A stretch of 57,945 nucleotides of DNA. Origin: Halothiobacillus sp. 35-54-62. GTDB taxonomy: Bacteria; Pseudomonadota; Gammaproteobacteria; Halothiobacillales; Halothiobacillaceae. The DNA lies in the NCBI GenBank assembly GCA_002281295.1, contig NCFS01000004.1:1-57945 (forward strand), given 5' to 3'. The position numbers and the translations under genes are program-made. Below, one piece after another: positions 9,104 through 19,493 of this stretch. The notes under the pieces are model-generated. The model was given only the letters and a program-made list of their open reading frames with translations. It searched no databases and was not told the origin of the DNA. Each line of letters opens with the position of its first letter. The stretch's first letter is position 1.

Positions 9104-10945
9104 ATGGATGCTTCTGTGATTTCCCATCTGCGTAACATTGCCATCATCGCCCACGTTGACCACGGTAAAACTACCTTGGTTGACAAGCTCCTGCAACAAT
9201 CTGGCACCCTAGATGCCCGCACCGATACCGGCGAGCGATTGATGGACTCTAACGCCATTGAAAAAGAACGGGGCATTACCATTTTGGCGAAAAACACCGC
9301 CATTCGCTGGACGAGCCCCGCCGGTGAAGAGTATCGCATTAATATTGTTGATACCCCCGGTCACGCCGACTTCGGCGGTGAAGTGGAGCGGGTTTTATCA
9401 ATGGTGGATTCTGTTCTGCTCTTGGTTGATGCCGTGGATGGCCCGATGCCGCAAACCCGTTTTGTGACACAAAAAGCATTCGAGCACGGTTTAAAACCCA
9501 TCGTTGTGATTAACAAAATCGACCGCCCCGGCAGCCGCCCGCAGTGGGTGGTTGATCAAGTGTTTGATTTATTTGACCGCTTGGGCGCCACCGATGAGCA
9601 GCTCGATTTCCCAATCGTGTACGCCTCGGCGCTCAATGGCTATGCCGGTATGGATGATTCCGTGCGTGAAGGCGATATGACCGCGCTCTATCAAACCATC
9701 GTCGATTCAGTAGCGGCGCCAGATGTAGATGCCGAAGGCCCCTTCCAGATGCAGGTTTCAAGCTTGGATTACAACCCGTACATGGGTGTAATGGGTATCG
9801 GCAAAATTCAACGCGGCCGGGTTAAAACCAACACGCAAGTTAAAGTGATTGATCGTGAAGGTAATATTCGTTCAGGTCGCATCCTGCAAATCATGGGTTT
9901 TTACGGGCTTGAGCGGGTTGAAGTGCCTACGGCGCAAGCCGGTGACATCATCGTGTTCTCAGGGCTTGATCCTTTATTTATTTCCGACACCATTTGCGAT
10001 CCTGAAAACGTCGAAATGTTGCCGCCGTTGACCGTCGATGAGCCCACCGTGAGCATGTCGTTTAACGTGAATACCTCTCCTTTTGCGGGCAAAGAAGGTA
10101 AATATGTTACCAGCCGTCAAATTCGTGATCGTTTAAACAAAGAGCTGCTGCATAACGTGGCCTTGCGGGTTGAAGATACGGAAGAGGGCGATAAATTCCG
10201 CGTTTCAGGTCGCGGTGAATTGCATTTGTCTATTTTGATTGAAAACATGCGCCGCGAAGGCTTCGAGCTAGGCGTAGGCCGCCCTGAGGTCATCATCCGT
10301 GAAATTGACGGCGTAAAGCAAGAGCCTTACGAGCAGCTTGTGGTGGATATTGAAGAGCAAAACCAAGGCGCGGTCATGGAAAAGCTCGGCATTCGTCGGG
10401 GCGAATTGCGCAATATGCAGCCCGATGGCAAAGGTCGCGTGCGTTTGGAATACATTATCCCGTCACGCGGTCTGATTGGCTTTCGTACCGAATTTATGAC
10501 CGCAACCCAAGGCACTGGCTTATTGTTCTCGGTGTTTGATCATTACGGGGATTACAAGCCCGGTAATGTCGGCCAGCGCATCAATGGCGTGCTGATCGCC
10601 AACGAAACCGGTAAGGCGTTGTCGTACGCGCTGTATAACCTGCAAGATCGCGGCAAGATGATGATCGGCCATGGCGATGAAGTGTATGAAGGCCAAGTGG
10701 TCGGCATCCACACCCGCGATAACGATTTGACTGTGAACGTGCTCAAAGGCAAAAAACTCACCAACATGCGCGCCTCGGGCACCGATGAAGCACTCACCTT
10801 AGTGACGCCCATTCGGTACACCTTAGAGCAAGCCTTGGAATTTATTGATGATGATGAGCTCGTCGAAGTAACCCCGGTATCTATTCGTATCCGTAAAAAG
10901 TGGCTCACGGAAATGGATCGCAAACGTTACGGCCGTGGCGATTAA
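9104..10945 (+). CDS. typA: TypA/BipA ribosome-associated GTPase
   Basis: Translational GTPase of the EF-G family that helps 50S subunit assembly and growth at low temperature or under stress. The G motifs are all present: [10 protein letters not shown] (P loop), RGITI (switch I), [12 protein letters not shown] (G3) and NKIDRP (G4). EF-G-like domains III and V and the BipA-specific C-terminal domain follow, and the protein ends KRYGRGD. The 613 residues are close to the usual 605. The ATG at 9104 has no Shine-Dalgarno sequence. A GTG at 9116 would give a start nearer to that of E. coli TypA. ffh follows in the same direction after 26 bases. Confidence 0.97.
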   Translation: MDASVISHLRNIAIIAHVDHGKTTLVDKLLQQSGTLDARTDTGERLMDSNAIEKERGITILAKNTAIRWTSPAGEEYRINIVDTPGHADFGGEVERVLSMVDSVLLLVDAVDGPMPQTRFVTQKAFEHGLKPIVVINKIDRPGSRPQWVVDQVFDLFDRLGATDEQLDFPIVYASALNGYAGMDDSVREGDMTALYQTIVDSVAAPDVDAEGPFQMQVSSLDYNPYMGVMGIGKIQRGRVKTNTQVKVIDREGNIRSGRILQIMGFYGLERVEVPTAQAGDIIVFSGLDPLFISDTICDPENVEMLPPLTVDEPTVSMSFNVNTSPFAGKEGKYVTSRQIRDRLNKELLHNVALRVEDTEEGDKFRVSGRGELHLSILIENMRREGFELGVGRPEVIIREIDGVKQEPYEQLVVDIEEQNQGAVMEKLGIRRGELRNMQPDGKGRVRLEYIIPSRGLIGFRTEFMTATQGTGLLFSVFDHYGDYKPGNVGQRINGVLIANETGKALSYALYNLQDRGKMMIGHGDEVYEGQVVGIHTRDNDLTVNVLKGKKLTNMRASGTDEALTLVTPIRYTLEQALEFIDDDELVEVTPVSIRIRKKWLTEMDRKRYGRGD

Positions 10946-10971
10946 TTTAGGTTTTCTCCCGGAATTTGACC

Positions 10972-12327
10972 ATGTTTGAACATCTCTCTCAGCGGCTTGG
11001 CGGTTTATTTGATGGCTTGCGCGGCCAAGGCCGCTTAACCGAAGACAACATCAAAGAGGCTTTGCGTGAGGTGCGCATGGCCTTGCTTGAGGCCGATGTT
11101 GCCTTGCCGGTGATCCGAGATTTTATTGCGCTGATCAAAGAGCGTGCCGTCGGGGCTGAGGTGTTAAAAAGCCTCAAGCCCGGCCAAGTATTCATTAAAA
11201 TTGTGAGCGACGAGCTCACCGCGCTGATGGGTGAAGCCAACGCGGCTTTAAATTTAGCCGCTCAACCCCCCGCCATTATATTGATGGCGGGCTTACAAGG
11301 GGCGGGTAAAACCACCACGGTAGGTAAGTTGGGGCGCTTGTTGCGCACGCGGGAAAATAAAAAAGTCTTAGTGGTGAGTGCCGATGTGTATCGGCCCGCA
11401 GCGATTAAGCAACTGCAAACGGTCGCGCAGCAAGTGGGGGTGGATTTTTTCCCCTCCGAGGTTAATCAGCATCCTTTAGATATCGTGCAGGCGGCACTTA
11501 AGCAGGCCCGCACGGGGTTCTATGATGTATTGATTGTGGATACCGCCGGCCGCTTGCATGTCGATGCCGAGATGATGGCAGAAGTGCAGCAGTTGCATGC
11601 CGCGCTAAATCCGGTTGAAACCTTGTTTGTGGTTGATGCCATGACCGGGCAAGATGCCGCTAATACCGCTAAAGCATTTAATGAGGTGTTGCCACTAACC
11701 GGGGTGATTCTCACCAAGGCGGATGGGGATGCACGCGGGGGCGCCGCCCTTTCGGTGCGCGCCATTACGGGCAAACCCATTAAGTTTATCGGCATGGGCG
11801 AAAAGCTTGATGCGCTCGAACCATTTCATCCTGAGCGGATTGCCTCGCGCATTTTGGGCATGGGTGATGTGGTTTCTTTGGTGGAAGAAGCCCATCGCAC
11901 GGTGGATACCGATAAAGCCAAAGCCTTGGCCGATAAAGTCCGAGCCGGCAAGGGTTTTACCCTAGAAGACATGCGCGATCAATTCGAGCAAATGCAAAAT
12001 ATGGGCGGCATTCATGGCTTAATGGATAAATTGCCCGGCATGGGGCGCTTATCTGCCGATGCCAAGGCCAATATTGAAGACAAAGATGTCCGGCGCATGA
12101 TTGCCATCATTAACTCGATGACGATTAAAGAGCGGCAGCATCCCGATTTAATCAAAGGCTCGCGGAAAAAACGCATCGCCTTGGGTTCAGGGATGCAGGT
12201 GCATGATGTCAATCGTCTGCTCAAACAGCACCGCGATATGAGCGATATGATGAAAAAATTCTCCGGCGGCGGTATGAAAAAAATGATGCGGGCGCTTAAA
12301 GGGCGGGTGCCCGGCTTGCCTATGTAG
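10972..12327 (+). CDS. ffh: Ffh, signal recognition particle protein
   Basis: GTPase that binds 4.5S RNA and signal sequences of nascent membrane proteins and delivers ribosomes to FtsY. The N domain (MFEHLSQRLGGLFDGLRG) is followed by the G domain with GLQGAGKTTT, DTAGRLHVD and TKADGD. The methionine-rich M domain ends with MKKMMRALKGRVPGLPM and carries the RNA-binding stretch GSGMQVHDVNRLL. I start at the ATG at 10972. A TTG two codons earlier is unlikely, since homologs begin MF(E/D)NLS. The length of 451 is usual. It probably shares a transcript with typA, as the gap is 26 bases and shows no terminator. Confidence 0.97.
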   Translation: MFEHLSQRLGGLFDGLRGQGRLTEDNIKEALREVRMALLEADVALPVIRDFIALIKERAVGAEVLKSLKPGQVFIKIVSDELTALMGEANAALNLAAQPPAIILMAGLQGAGKTTTVGKLGRLLRTRENKKVLVVSADVYRPAAIKQLQTVAQQVGVDFFPSEVNQHPLDIVQAALKQARTGFYDVLIVDTAGRLHVDAEMMAEVQQLHAALNPVETLFVVDAMTGQDAANTAKAFNEVLPLTGVILTKADGDARGGAALSVRAITGKPIKFIGMGEKLDALEPFHPERIASRILGMGDVVSLVEEAHRTVDTDKAKALADKVRAGKGFTLEDMRDQFEQMQNMGGIHGLMDKLPGMGRLSADAKANIEDKDVRRMIAIINSMTIKERQHPDLIKGSRKKRIALGSGMQVHDVNRLLKQHRDMSDMMKKFSGGGMKKMMRALKGRVPGLPM

Positions 12328-12349
12328 GTTGGAAAAAGTCAATCTGGTT

Positions 12350-12378
12350 TTGGCATGCGGTACACCTTAAGGTATACT
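12350..12378 (+). promoter_or_regulatory. Promoter of the leucine tRNA gene
   Basis: TTGGCA (12350-12355), an exact 17-base spacer, then TATACT (12373-12378). This is a strong sigma-70 promoter. It starts just after the end of ffh and about 60 bases before the mature tRNA. GC-rich bases follow the -10 (CGCCCGCC), as in the discriminator of stringently controlled promoters. Confidence 0.8.
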
Positions 12379-12438
12379 CGCCCGCCTGTTTTGGTTTGCG
12401 GTCGGGCTTTAAGGCGCGTCAGGCATAACAATAAATTT

Positions 12439-12523
12439 GCGAGAGTGGCGGAATTGGTAGACGCACTGGATTTAGGTTCCAGCGCCTCACGGCGTAAGAG
12501 TTCGAGTCTCTTCTCTCGCACCA
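12439..12523 (+). tRNA. tRNA-Leu (anticodon UAG)
   Basis: 85 bases folding as a class II tRNA. The acceptor arms GCGAGAG and CTCTCGC pair fully, followed by the A discriminator and an encoded CCA. The D-loop region is GCGGAATTGGTAGACGC. The anticodon stem is CTGGA/TCCAG with loop TTTAGGT, giving anticodon TAG (reads CUN leucine codons). A long variable arm (GCGCCTCACGGCGT) and T loop TTCGAGTC complete it. The long variable arm and the D-loop sequence are those of leucine tRNAs. Confidence 0.97.
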
Positions 12524-12530
12524 CATTTCA

Positions 12531-12555
12531 ATCAAGGCGCTGCCTTGATTTTTTT
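12531..12555 (+). terminator. Terminator after tRNA-Leu
   Basis: ATCAAGGC (12531-12538), loop GCT, GCCTTGAT (12542-12549), then T's to 12555. It lies only eight bases after the CCA end and 28 bases before tig, so tig transcription from the tRNA promoter is probably partial. Confidence 0.85.
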
Positions 12556-12583
12556 AGTAAAAATAGTTTGAGGTTGAGTGCTC

Positions 12584-13876
12584 ATGCAGGTTGAATTGCA
12601 GTCATCAGAAGGTTTGTTACGTCGTTTGGCGATTCAAATCCCGGGCAATGAGATTGATGTCGAAGTCGAACGCCGAATCAAAGATATGTCGCGTCGCGTC
12701 CGGTTGGATGGGTTTCGTCCGGGCAAAGCGCCGTTGCCGGTCGTGCGTCAACGCTATTTAGCCCCTGTGCGGGATGAAGTGGTCGGTGATGTCATGAGCC
12801 GTGCCTACCAAGCGGCCGTTGTTGAGCAGAAGTTACGGCCTGCGGGCAACCCGGTGATTGAGTCTGTTACCGGCCAGCCGGGTGAAAACCTCAACTTTGT
12901 CGCGGCAATTGAGGTTTATCCTGAATTTGAAATTGGCGATTTAACCGCGCTCGCTATTGAAACCATTTCAGCCGAAGTGACCGATGCGGATGTGGCTGAC
13001 ATGCTTGAAACTTTACGCGCACAAAACGCCAGTTTTGTGGCCGTTAATCGGGCCGCGCAAACCGGCGATCGGGTCACGGTTAATTTTGCCGGCACGGTTG
13101 ATGGCGAGGCATTTCAGGGCGGCACCGGTGAAGGCATGCAAGTGGTTCTAGGTGAAAAGCGCATGCTCGCTGACTTTGAAGCCGGTTTGGATGGCATTGC
13201 AGTGGGCGAAGCCGCCCGCGTATTTGATGTGGCGTTCCCGGACGATTATCCCGTTGAAAATTTAAAAGGCAAAACAGCGCAATTTACGGTGACGGCTACG
13301 GCCATTGAAGAAAAAGCCTTGCCTGTTCTTGACGATGAGTTTGCCGGTCGGTTCGGCTCTGCCTCGCTTGCCGAGTTGCAAGCGGATGTGCGCAAAAATA
13401 TGGCGCGCGAACTCAAGCAAGCGTTAAAACGGCAAGTTAAAGACGCTGTTTTAACCGTCGTTACCGATAGCTTGACCTTCGATGTGCCCAAGGCCTTAGT
13501 CGATGAAGAAGCGGTTTCTATGCGCGATAATTTTGTGCGCACGCAGATGCCCAATGCCGATGCGAGCGCTCTGGATGCCAGCTTGTTTAATGAACAGGCC
13601 GCCAAACGCGTGAAAATGGGCTTGGTGATTATGGAGATTGTGAAATCGGCCGATCTTAAAGTCGATGATGCCGAGGTTGAAGCATTTATTCAGGAAGTAG
13701 CGGCCGCCTATGATGAGCCCGCGCAAGTCGTTGCAACGTATAAAGGCGATCGGGAGATGATGAGCAATGCCCGTACCGTCGTGCTTGAGCAGCAATCGGT
13801 GGATTACGTCTTGGCAAAAGCGCAAGTTTCTGTCAAACCGTTGAGCTTTAAAGCGGTCATGAATCCGCAGGCCTAA
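12584..13876 (+). CDS. tig: Trigger factor
   Basis: Ribosome-bound chaperone and peptidyl-prolyl isomerase that meets nascent chains at the exit tunnel. The N-terminal ribosome-binding domain has the signature GFRPGKAP. The FKBP-type isomerase domain is in the middle (RVTVNFAGTVDGEAFQGG, about residues 160-240), and the helical C-terminal arms follow. The 430 residues match the family. The ATG at 12584 is chosen because GAGG stands ten bases upstream and homologs begin MQV; the GTG six bases earlier is less likely. It heads the folding and proteolysis block tig-clpP-clpX-lon. Confidence 0.97.
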   Translation: MQVELQSSEGLLRRLAIQIPGNEIDVEVERRIKDMSRRVRLDGFRPGKAPLPVVRQRYLAPVRDEVVGDVMSRAYQAAVVEQKLRPAGNPVIESVTGQPGENLNFVAAIEVYPEFEIGDLTALAIETISAEVTDADVADMLETLRAQNASFVAVNRAAQTGDRVTVNFAGTVDGEAFQGGTGEGMQVVLGEKRMLADFEAGLDGIAVGEAARVFDVAFPDDYPVENLKGKTAQFTVTATAIEEKALPVLDDEFAGRFGSASLAELQADVRKNMARELKQALKRQVKDAVLTVVTDSLTFDVPKALVDEEAVSMRDNFVRTQMPNADASALDASLFNEQAAKRVKMGLVIMEIVKSADLKVDDAEVEAFIQEVAAAYDEPAQVVATYKGDREMMSNARTVVLEQQSVDYVLAKAQVSVKPLSFKAVMNPQA

Positions 13877-14054
13877 GCAGCATCAACAGCCAGAATGCAC
13901 ACTTTTGCCTAGATTTAGGTTTTTATGGCGCGATGATTAAAACCGCGCAAACGATTTATGCTCTATTCGCGGTGCGAGAGAGCGGGTTGTTTGCCGGTTT
14001 TTTTGTTTTTTGCACAACACACACGTCCTTATAACCGTCTTTTAAGGGGTATTT

Positions 14055-14687
14055 ATGATCTTTGGTTCACAGTCGCAGGCCGGATTATCTCTGCCTGAGC
14101 TATCGGCGCTGGTGCCGATGGTCGTTGAGCAAACCTCCCGAGGCGAGCGCGCATACGATATTTACTCACGCTTGCTTAAAGAGCGGGTGATTTTTATTGT
14201 GGGCCCCATTGAAGACCACATGGCGAATCTTGTGGTGGCGCAGCTCTTGTTTCTGGAATCTGAAAATCCGGATAAAGATATCCATCTGTACATCAACTCA
14301 CCCGGCGGGGTCGTAACGGCGGGTATGTCGATTTATGACACCATGCAGTTTATTAAGCCCGATGTATCAACCTTGTGTATCGGTCAAGCGGCCAGCATGG
14401 GTTCCTTGTTGCTGGCCGGTGGTGCGGCGGGTAAGCGGTTTGCGTTGCCTAACTCCCGCGTGATGATTCACCAGCCCTTAGGCGGCTTTCAGGGGCAGGC
14501 ATCGGATATTAAAATCCACGCCGAAGAAATTATTAAATTGCGTCATAGCCTGAATGGTATTTTATCGCACCACACCCAGCAGCCGATGGCCGTGATTGAA
14601 AACGATACGGATCGCGATAAGTTTTTATCCGCCGATGAAGCCGTCACGTATGGATTAATTGACTCGGTGCTAACCAAGCGTAGCTAG
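14055..14687 (+). CDS. clpP: ClpP, ATP-dependent protease proteolytic subunit
   Basis: Serine peptidase that forms the double seven-ring chamber served by ClpX or ClpA. The catalytic triad is visible: S114 in [11 protein letters not shown]139 in VMIHQPLGG and D188 in DTDRDKF. The 210 residues include a short propeptide-like N-terminus. Ribosome site AAGGGG lies five bases before the ATG. The 178 bases between tig and clpP carry no gene and may hold a separate promoter; I could not identify a heat-shock promoter with confidence. clpX follows after 71 bases. Confidence 0.98.
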   Translation: MIFGSQSQAGLSLPELSALVPMVVEQTSRGERAYDIYSRLLKERVIFIVGPIEDHMANLVVAQLLFLESENPDKDIHLYINSPGGVVTAGMSIYDTMQFIKPDVSTLCIGQAASMGSLLLAGGAAGKRFALPNSRVMIHQPLGGFQGQASDIKIHAEEIIKLRHSLNGILSHHTQQPMAVIENDTDRDKFLSADEAVTYGLIDSVLTKRS

Positions 14688-14758
14688 CGTTTTTTTGAGC
14701 GCCTTCGCCCGATTGGGCCGAGGCGATTTACCTTTGTTATCGGTGTGAGGCCAATATC

Positions 14759-16057
14759 ATGGCAAAAAGTACAAAATCTGAACATGAGCTTTCTTGCTCG
14801 TTCTGCGGCAAGCCTCAGGAAGAAGTTCGTAAACTCATTGCCGGACCTTCGGTTTATATTTGTGATGAATGCGTCGAGCTCTGTAACGATATTTTGCGCG
14901 AAGAAATTACCGCAGCCAAAGATGAAAGCCCAACCCGCCTGCCCACGCCCAAAGAGCTGGTGGCCGCGTTGGATGAGTATGTTATTGGCCAGCCTTTAGC
15001 CAAGCGTGCGTTAGCGGTTGCGGTTTATAACCACTACAAGCGATTGAATTTATTCGGCTCGAACCATAAAACGCGCCAAAAAGATGCCGAATCTGAGCCG
15101 GTTGAATTATCCAAATCTAATATTTTGCTGATTGGCCCCACCGGGTCAGGTAAAACCCTGCTGGCGCAAACGCTGGCGCGGGTGTTGGATGTGCCGTTTG
15201 CCATCGCCGATGCGACCACGTTAACCGAAGCGGGTTATGTGGGTGAAGATGTTGAAAATATTCTGCAAAAACTATTGCAACGCTGTGATTACGATGTTGA
15301 AAAGGCGCAGCATGGCATTGTCTATCTTGATGAAATCGACAAAATCACCCGCAAATCCGAAAACCCCTCTATTACGCGAGATGTATCGGGTGAGGGGGTG
15401 CAGCAGGCTTTGCTCAAAATGATCGAAGGCACCCTAGCTTCCGTGCCCCCCCAAGGCGGGCGCAAGCATCCCCAGCAAGAGTTTGTGCAGGTTGATACCA
15501 CTAATATTTTATTTATTTGTGGCGGCGCCTTTGATGGCTTGGATCGGATTATTCGCCAGCGGATGGAAAAGGGGGGCATTGGTTTTTCAGCCGAGCTTAA
15601 ATCCAAAGATGATCGCCGCGCGACCGATGAACTGCTCACGAAAATTGAATCGGAAGATTTAACCCGTTACGGCTTAATTCCTGAGTTTATTGGTCGATTG
15701 CCGGTCATCGCAACCCTAAACGAGCTGGATGAAGAGGCTCTGATGAGAATTCTGGTTGAGCCAAAAAATGCCCTAGCCAAGCAGTATGCCCGCTTATTTG
15801 AGATGGAAGGCGTGGAGCTAGACCTTCGGGATGATGCGCTGCGCGAAGTGGCGCGCCAAGCGATTAAGCGCAAAACGGGCGCGCGTGGCCTTCGCACTAT
15901 TGTTGAGCAAGTGCTGCTTAACACCATGTTTGAAGTGCCTTCCGTTGAGCATTTATCCAAAGTCGTGGTGGATGCGGCGGTCATTCGGGGCGAAACCGAG
16001 CCGTTTTTACTCTACGAGCAGCCCGATGCCGTACCCAAAGCAGCATCTGATCAATAA
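14759..16057 (+). CDS. clpX: ClpX, ATPase subunit of Clp protease
   Basis: AAA+ unfoldase that recognises tagged substrates and feeds them to ClpP. The N-terminal zinc-binding domain has four cysteines (CSFCGKP and CDECVELC). Walker A is [12 protein letters not shown] and Walker B is IVYLDEIDK. The pore loop is GYVGEDVE, and the IGF loop that docks on ClpP is GGIGFSAEL. The length of 432 is usual. A GAGG ribosome site precedes the ATG by eight bases. It forms a unit with clpP and is followed by a terminator. Confidence 0.98.
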   Translation: MAKSTKSEHELSCSFCGKPQEEVRKLIAGPSVYICDECVELCNDILREEITAAKDESPTRLPTPKELVAALDEYVIGQPLAKRALAVAVYNHYKRLNLFGSNHKTRQKDAESEPVELSKSNILLIGPTGSGKTLLAQTLARVLDVPFAIADATTLTEAGYVGEDVENILQKLLQRCDYDVEKAQHGIVYLDEIDKITRKSENPSITRDVSGEGVQQALLKMIEGTLASVPPQGGRKHPQQEFVQVDTTNILFICGGAFDGLDRIIRQRMEKGGIGFSAELKSKDDRRATDELLTKIESEDLTRYGLIPEFIGRLPVIATLNELDEEALMRILVEPKNALAKQYARLFEMEGVELDLRDDALREVARQAIKRKTGARGLRTIVEQVLLNTMFEVPSVEHLSKVVVDAAVIRGETEPFLLYEQPDAVPKAASDQ

Positions 16058-16086
16058 ACTCAAAGCAAATAAGGCTTAATTTAACT

Positions 16087-16107
16087 CCCGCCTCGGCGGG
16101 TTTTTTT
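16087..16107 (+). terminator. Terminator after clpX
   Basis: CCCGC, loop CTCG, GCGGG (16087-16100), followed by seven T's. It separates clpPX from lon. Confidence 0.88.
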
Positions 16108-16136
16108 CGTTTCCTGCGAATTGCCGGCACGGGTGT

Positions 16137-16166
16137 CTTGAAAATGGCGGGTTTGCCATTAACTAT
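16137..16166 (+). promoter_or_regulatory. Possible promoter of lon
   Basis: CTTGAAA at 16137-16143 is the sigma-32 (heat-shock) -35 consensus. The weak -10 candidate TGCCATTA at 16154-16161 is only ten bases on, slightly too near. Read as sigma-70, TTGAAA is 17 bases from AACTAT (16161-16166). lon is heat-shock controlled in E. coli, so the former is attractive but not proven. Confidence 0.35.
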
Positions 16167-16223
16167 CAACTATGCTCATAACACCCATCCCGATTATCCG
16201 CACTTAAACCAGAGGTAACCCCT

Positions 16224-18656
16224 ATGCCCCATCAAGACAGTCCCTCTGCACTCATCGCGGGCGAGCCCCGTACCGTACCGGTTTTGCCCCTGCGCGATGT
16301 GGTGGTTTACCCGCACATGGTGATACCGCTGTTTGTCGGCCGGGAAAAATCGGTTGCCGCCTTGGAAGAGGCCATTAAAGGCAACAAGCAGCTGCTGCTC
16401 ATCGCACAAAAAGATGCCGAACTCGATGATCCGGGTAAAAAAGATCTGCATGCCGTGGGCACGTTAGCGTCTATTTTGCAGCTGCATAAATTGCCCGACG
16501 GCACCATCAAAGTGCTGGTCGAGGGGATTGAGCGGGTGAGTTGCCTGCATGTCCATGAGGTCGATAATTATCTGACTGCCGAGGTGCAATCGATTGACAC
16601 CCCCGCCGAACAGCCCGATCGCGAGCTTGAAGTGGAAGCGCGCACCTTGCTCAATCAGTTCGACGGCTACGTTAAGCTCAATAAAAAAACACCGCCGGAG
16701 GTTTTAACCTCGCTGGCGGGGATTGATGACGTCTCGCGTTTGGCCGATACCATTGCCGCGCACATGGCCTTGAGTATCGAAGAGAAGCAAAAAATACTTG
16801 AAACCATTGATTTGCACGCCCGTATTGAGCATTTAATGGTGTTGATTGAATCAGAAATAGACACGCTGCAAGTTGAAAAGCGCATTCGCGGTCGCGTGAA
16901 GCAACAAATGGAAAAAAGCCAGCGCGAGTACTACCTCAACGAGCAAATGAAGGCCATTCAAAAGGAACTGGGCGAGCTTGAAGAGGGCGGCAGTGATATT
17001 GATGAGCTTGAGCGAAAAATTCTCACCGCAGGCATGCCCAAAGAGGCTTTAGATAAAGCCAAGGCGGAGCTCAATAAACTCAAAATGATGTCGCCGATGT
17101 CGGCAGAAGCGTCCGTCGTGCGCAACTACCTTGATTGGATAGTGGCCGTGCCGTGGAAAAAACGCAGCAAAATCAAACATGATTTGCCCGCCGCTGAAGC
17201 CGTGCTTGAAGCCGATCACTTCGGCCTTGAAAAAGTGAAAGAACGCATTTTGGAATACCTCGCCGTGCAGCAGCGCGTGCGCAAAATGAATGGTCCTATC
17301 TTGTGTTTAGTGGGCCCGCCGGGTGTGGGTAAAACCTCGCTTGGTCAATCCATTGCTAAAGCGACGAATCGAAAATTTGGCCGAATCGCTTTAGGGGGTG
17401 TGCGCGATGATGCGGAAATTCGTGGCCACCGCCGCACCTATGTGGGGGCGATGCCGGGGCGAATCGTACAAACGCTAACCAAAATAGGATCGCGCAACCC
17501 TTTAATTTTGCTCGATGAAATTGACAAAATGGCCTCAGATTTCCGGGGCGACCCGGCTTCCGCCTTGCTTGAGGTGTTGGATCCTGAGCAAAACAAAGCC
17601 TTTGCGGATCACTACATGGATTTGGATATTGATTTATCGGAAGTGCTTTTTGTCTGCACGGCCAATAGCTTAAATATTCCCGGCCCCTTGCTTGACCGGA
17701 TGGAAGTGATTCGGATTGCCGGCTACACCGAAGATGAGAAAACAGAGATTGCCGAGCGGTATTTGCTGCCCAAGCAATTAGAAAACAATGGCTTGAAGGA
17801 TCAAGAGCTTTCAATTGAAACCTCTGCCGTGCGCGATATGATTCGCTACTACACCCGCGAGGCAGGGGTGCGTAACTTGGAGCGAGAGCTGGCCAAAGTG
17901 TCGCGCAAAGTGGTGCGTAAAATTGTTACCCTTGAGCAAAAACCGCCGGTAACGGTTGATGCTGAATCATTACCACAATATTTAGGCGTGCACCGGTTCG
18001 ATTTTGGGAAAGTTGAGCACCCCGATCAAGTCGGGCAGGTCACCGGGCTGGCTTGGACGGAAGTCGGCGGTGAGTTACTCACCATTGAAGCGGCCACCAT
18101 GCCAGGCAAAGGCGGGCTTAAATATACCGGCCAATTGGGTGAAGTGATGCAAGAGTCGATTCAAGCGGCGCTCACCGTGGTGCGTGGCCGTGCGGTGGCT
18201 TTGGGCATTGACCCCGATTTCAACCAGAAAATCGATATTCACGTGCATGTGCCAGAGGGCGCTACCCCAAAAGATGGCCCTTCAGCGGGGGGGGCTATGT
18301 GCACGGCGATCGTGTCAGCCCTGACCGGCATCCCCGTGAAAGCCACCGTGGCGATGACGGGCGAAATTACCTTGCGCGGCGAAGTGTTGCCGATCGGCGG
18401 CTTGAAAGAAAAACTCTTGGCCGCGCAGCGGGGCGGGATTACGCTCGTGCTCATTCCGGAGGGGAATCGTAAAGATTTGGTCGAAATTCCAGATAAAGTC
18501 AAAGCCAATTTGGATATTCGCCCCGTGCGCTGGATTGATGAAGTGCTTGATTTAGCACTGGTTAGCCCGCCTACGCCCAAACCCATTGAACCGGCATTGA
18601 TCGCCGTGCGGGATGAGGGTAAACGGGGTGATGAGGTTGCCGCCACCGCGCATTAA
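16224..18656 (+). CDS. lon: Lon protease
   Basis: ATP-dependent protease that removes misfolded and regulatory proteins. It has an N-terminal substrate-binding domain ([20 protein letters not shown]), an AAA+ module with Walker [11 protein letters not shown] and Walker [10 protein letters not shown], and a C-terminal peptidase with the serine-lysine dyad S687 (DGPSAGG) and K730 ([10 protein letters not shown]). The length of 810 is usual, with a poorly conserved tail after about residue 785. Ribosome site AGAGG precedes the ATG. It is placed between clpX and hupB, each with its own terminator. Confidence 0.98.
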   Translation: MPHQDSPSALIAGEPRTVPVLPLRDVVVYPHMVIPLFVGREKSVAALEEAIKGNKQLLLIAQKDAELDDPGKKDLHAVGTLASILQLHKLPDGTIKVLVEGIERVSCLHVHEVDNYLTAEVQSIDTPAEQPDRELEVEARTLLNQFDGYVKLNKKTPPEVLTSLAGIDDVSRLADTIAAHMALSIEEKQKILETIDLHARIEHLMVLIESEIDTLQVEKRIRGRVKQQMEKSQREYYLNEQMKAIQKELGELEEGGSDIDELERKILTAGMPKEALDKAKAELNKLKMMSPMSAEASVVRNYLDWIVAVPWKKRSKIKHDLPAAEAVLEADHFGLEKVKERILEYLAVQQRVRKMNGPILCLVGPPGVGKTSLGQSIAKATNRKFGRIALGGVRDDAEIRGHRRTYVGAMPGRIVQTLTKIGSRNPLILLDEIDKMASDFRGDPASALLEVLDPEQNKAFADHYMDLDIDLSEVLFVCTANSLNIPGPLLDRMEVIRIAGYTEDEKTEIAERYLLPKQLENNGLKDQELSIETSAVRDMIRYYTREAGVRNLERELAKVSRKVVRKIVTLEQKPPVTVDAESLPQYLGVHRFDFGKVEHPDQVGQVTGLAWTEVGGELLTIEAATMPGKGGLKYTGQLGEVMQESIQAALTVVRGRAVALGIDPDFNQKIDIHVHVPEGATPKDGPSAGGAMCTAIVSALTGIPVKATVAMTGEITLRGEVLPIGGLKEKLLAAQRGGITLVLIPEGNRKDLVEIPDKVKANLDIRPVRWIDEVLDLALVSPPTPKPIEPALIAVRDEGKRGDEVAATAH

Positions 18657-18686
18657 TAGGGGTTTTGGTTAAACTTTTGACCCGTT

Positions 18687-18720
18687 AAGCCACCGATCTA
18701 ACCAATGGGTGGCTTTTTTT
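18687..18720 (+). terminator. Terminator after lon
   Basis: AAGCCACC (18687-18694) pairs with GGTGGCTT (18708-18715) across a 13-base loop, followed by T's to 18720. Confidence 0.85.
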
Positions 18721-18785
18721 TGGTGCGTTTGGGCGTTTGGGCGTAACATCCCGGGCGCAGGGCTTGCGGCCATTACTGGCAATGG

Positions 18786-18815
18786 TTGACAGCACGCCTC
18801 TGAGGCTTGTATAAA
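18786..18815 (+). promoter_or_regulatory. Promoter of hupB
   Basis: A consensus TTGACA (18786-18791), an 18-base spacer, then TATAAA (18810-18815). Transcription would begin near 18823, which leaves a leader of about 120 bases before the hupB ATG. Confidence 0.75.
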
Positions 18816-18945
18816 TGCCGCTGTGCTCTGAGTTTCACGATAGGAACTGTTTGATTATTGAGTGATTCACCGGCAGAATCGTTCGCCTTGATGTCAACGT
18901 TCCCCCTTAACTGTATTTACCTCTCTTGAAAAGGATTGCAACACT

Positions 18946-19218
18946 ATGAATAAATCTGAATTGATCGACGCGATGGCGGCAAGCAGTGGCATGAAGAAAA
19001 CTGAGTGCACAGCTGCGCTGGATGCGTTTATCGAAGCGGTTGGCGGTGCGTTGAAACAAGGTGACCAAGTCACTTTAGTGGGTTTTGGCACATTTTTAGT
19101 GCGTGAGCGCGAAGCGCGTACTGGTCGCAATCCCCGTTCAGGCGAAACGATTGAAATTGCAGCCTCACGCCTGCCTTCATTCAAAGCCGGCAAAGGCCTG
19201 AAAGACGCGGTGAATTAG
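18946..19218 (+). CDS. hupB: HU-type DNA-binding protein, beta-like
   Basis: Small nucleoid protein that bends and compacts DNA. The 90 residues start [11 protein letters not shown]. They carry the HU signature [21 protein letters not shown] with the conserved proline of the DNA-inserting arm. Ribosome site AAGGA stands ten bases upstream. Its position just after lon and before ppiD is the usual place of the HU-beta gene in gammaproteobacteria. Confidence 0.96.
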   Translation: MNKSELIDAMAASSGMKKTECTAALDAFIEAVGGALKQGDQVTLVGFGTFLVREREARTGRNPRSGETIEIAASRLPSFKAGKGLKDAVN

Positions 19219-19290
19219 TTTTTGAGTTTGGCCTTGTTTGATCCACGCGGTTGCCAGTGCATCGCGCATTAACTTAAGGCGTTATATCAG

Positions 19291-19317
19291 CAGGGGCGGC
19301 AACGTCCCTGTTTTCTT
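19291..19317 (+). terminator. Probable terminator after hupB
   Basis: CAGGG, a ten-base loop, CCCTG (19291-19310), then TTTTCTT. The stem is short, so this is moderate evidence. Confidence 0.5.
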
Positions 19318-19337
19318 ATGGCTCTTTATCTTTTTCT

Positions 19338-19393
19338 CGCCAGGCGCCAATCAGCGCATCACACGACGATATGCCACTAATTGGCGCCTGGCG
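19338..19393. repeat. Perfect 14-bp inverted repeat between hupB and ppiD
   Basis: CGCCAGGCGCCAAT (19338-19351) and ATTGGCGCCTGGCG (19380-19393) are exact reverse complements across a 28-base spacer. No T run follows, so it is not a plain terminator. A second hairpin, TTACCCC/GGGGTAA (19407-19413 and 19427-19433), lies between it and the ppiD start. The pair may be an operator or a structured leader of ppiD. Confidence 0.7.
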
Positions 19394-19493
19394 TTTAGAT
19401 TTTGGTTTACCCCTTGGCAACGTACCGGGGTAATTAACAATAAATAACCCGATGCGCGGTTTTGCGCTCGGCGTTATTTTAAGGTGTAATTTT

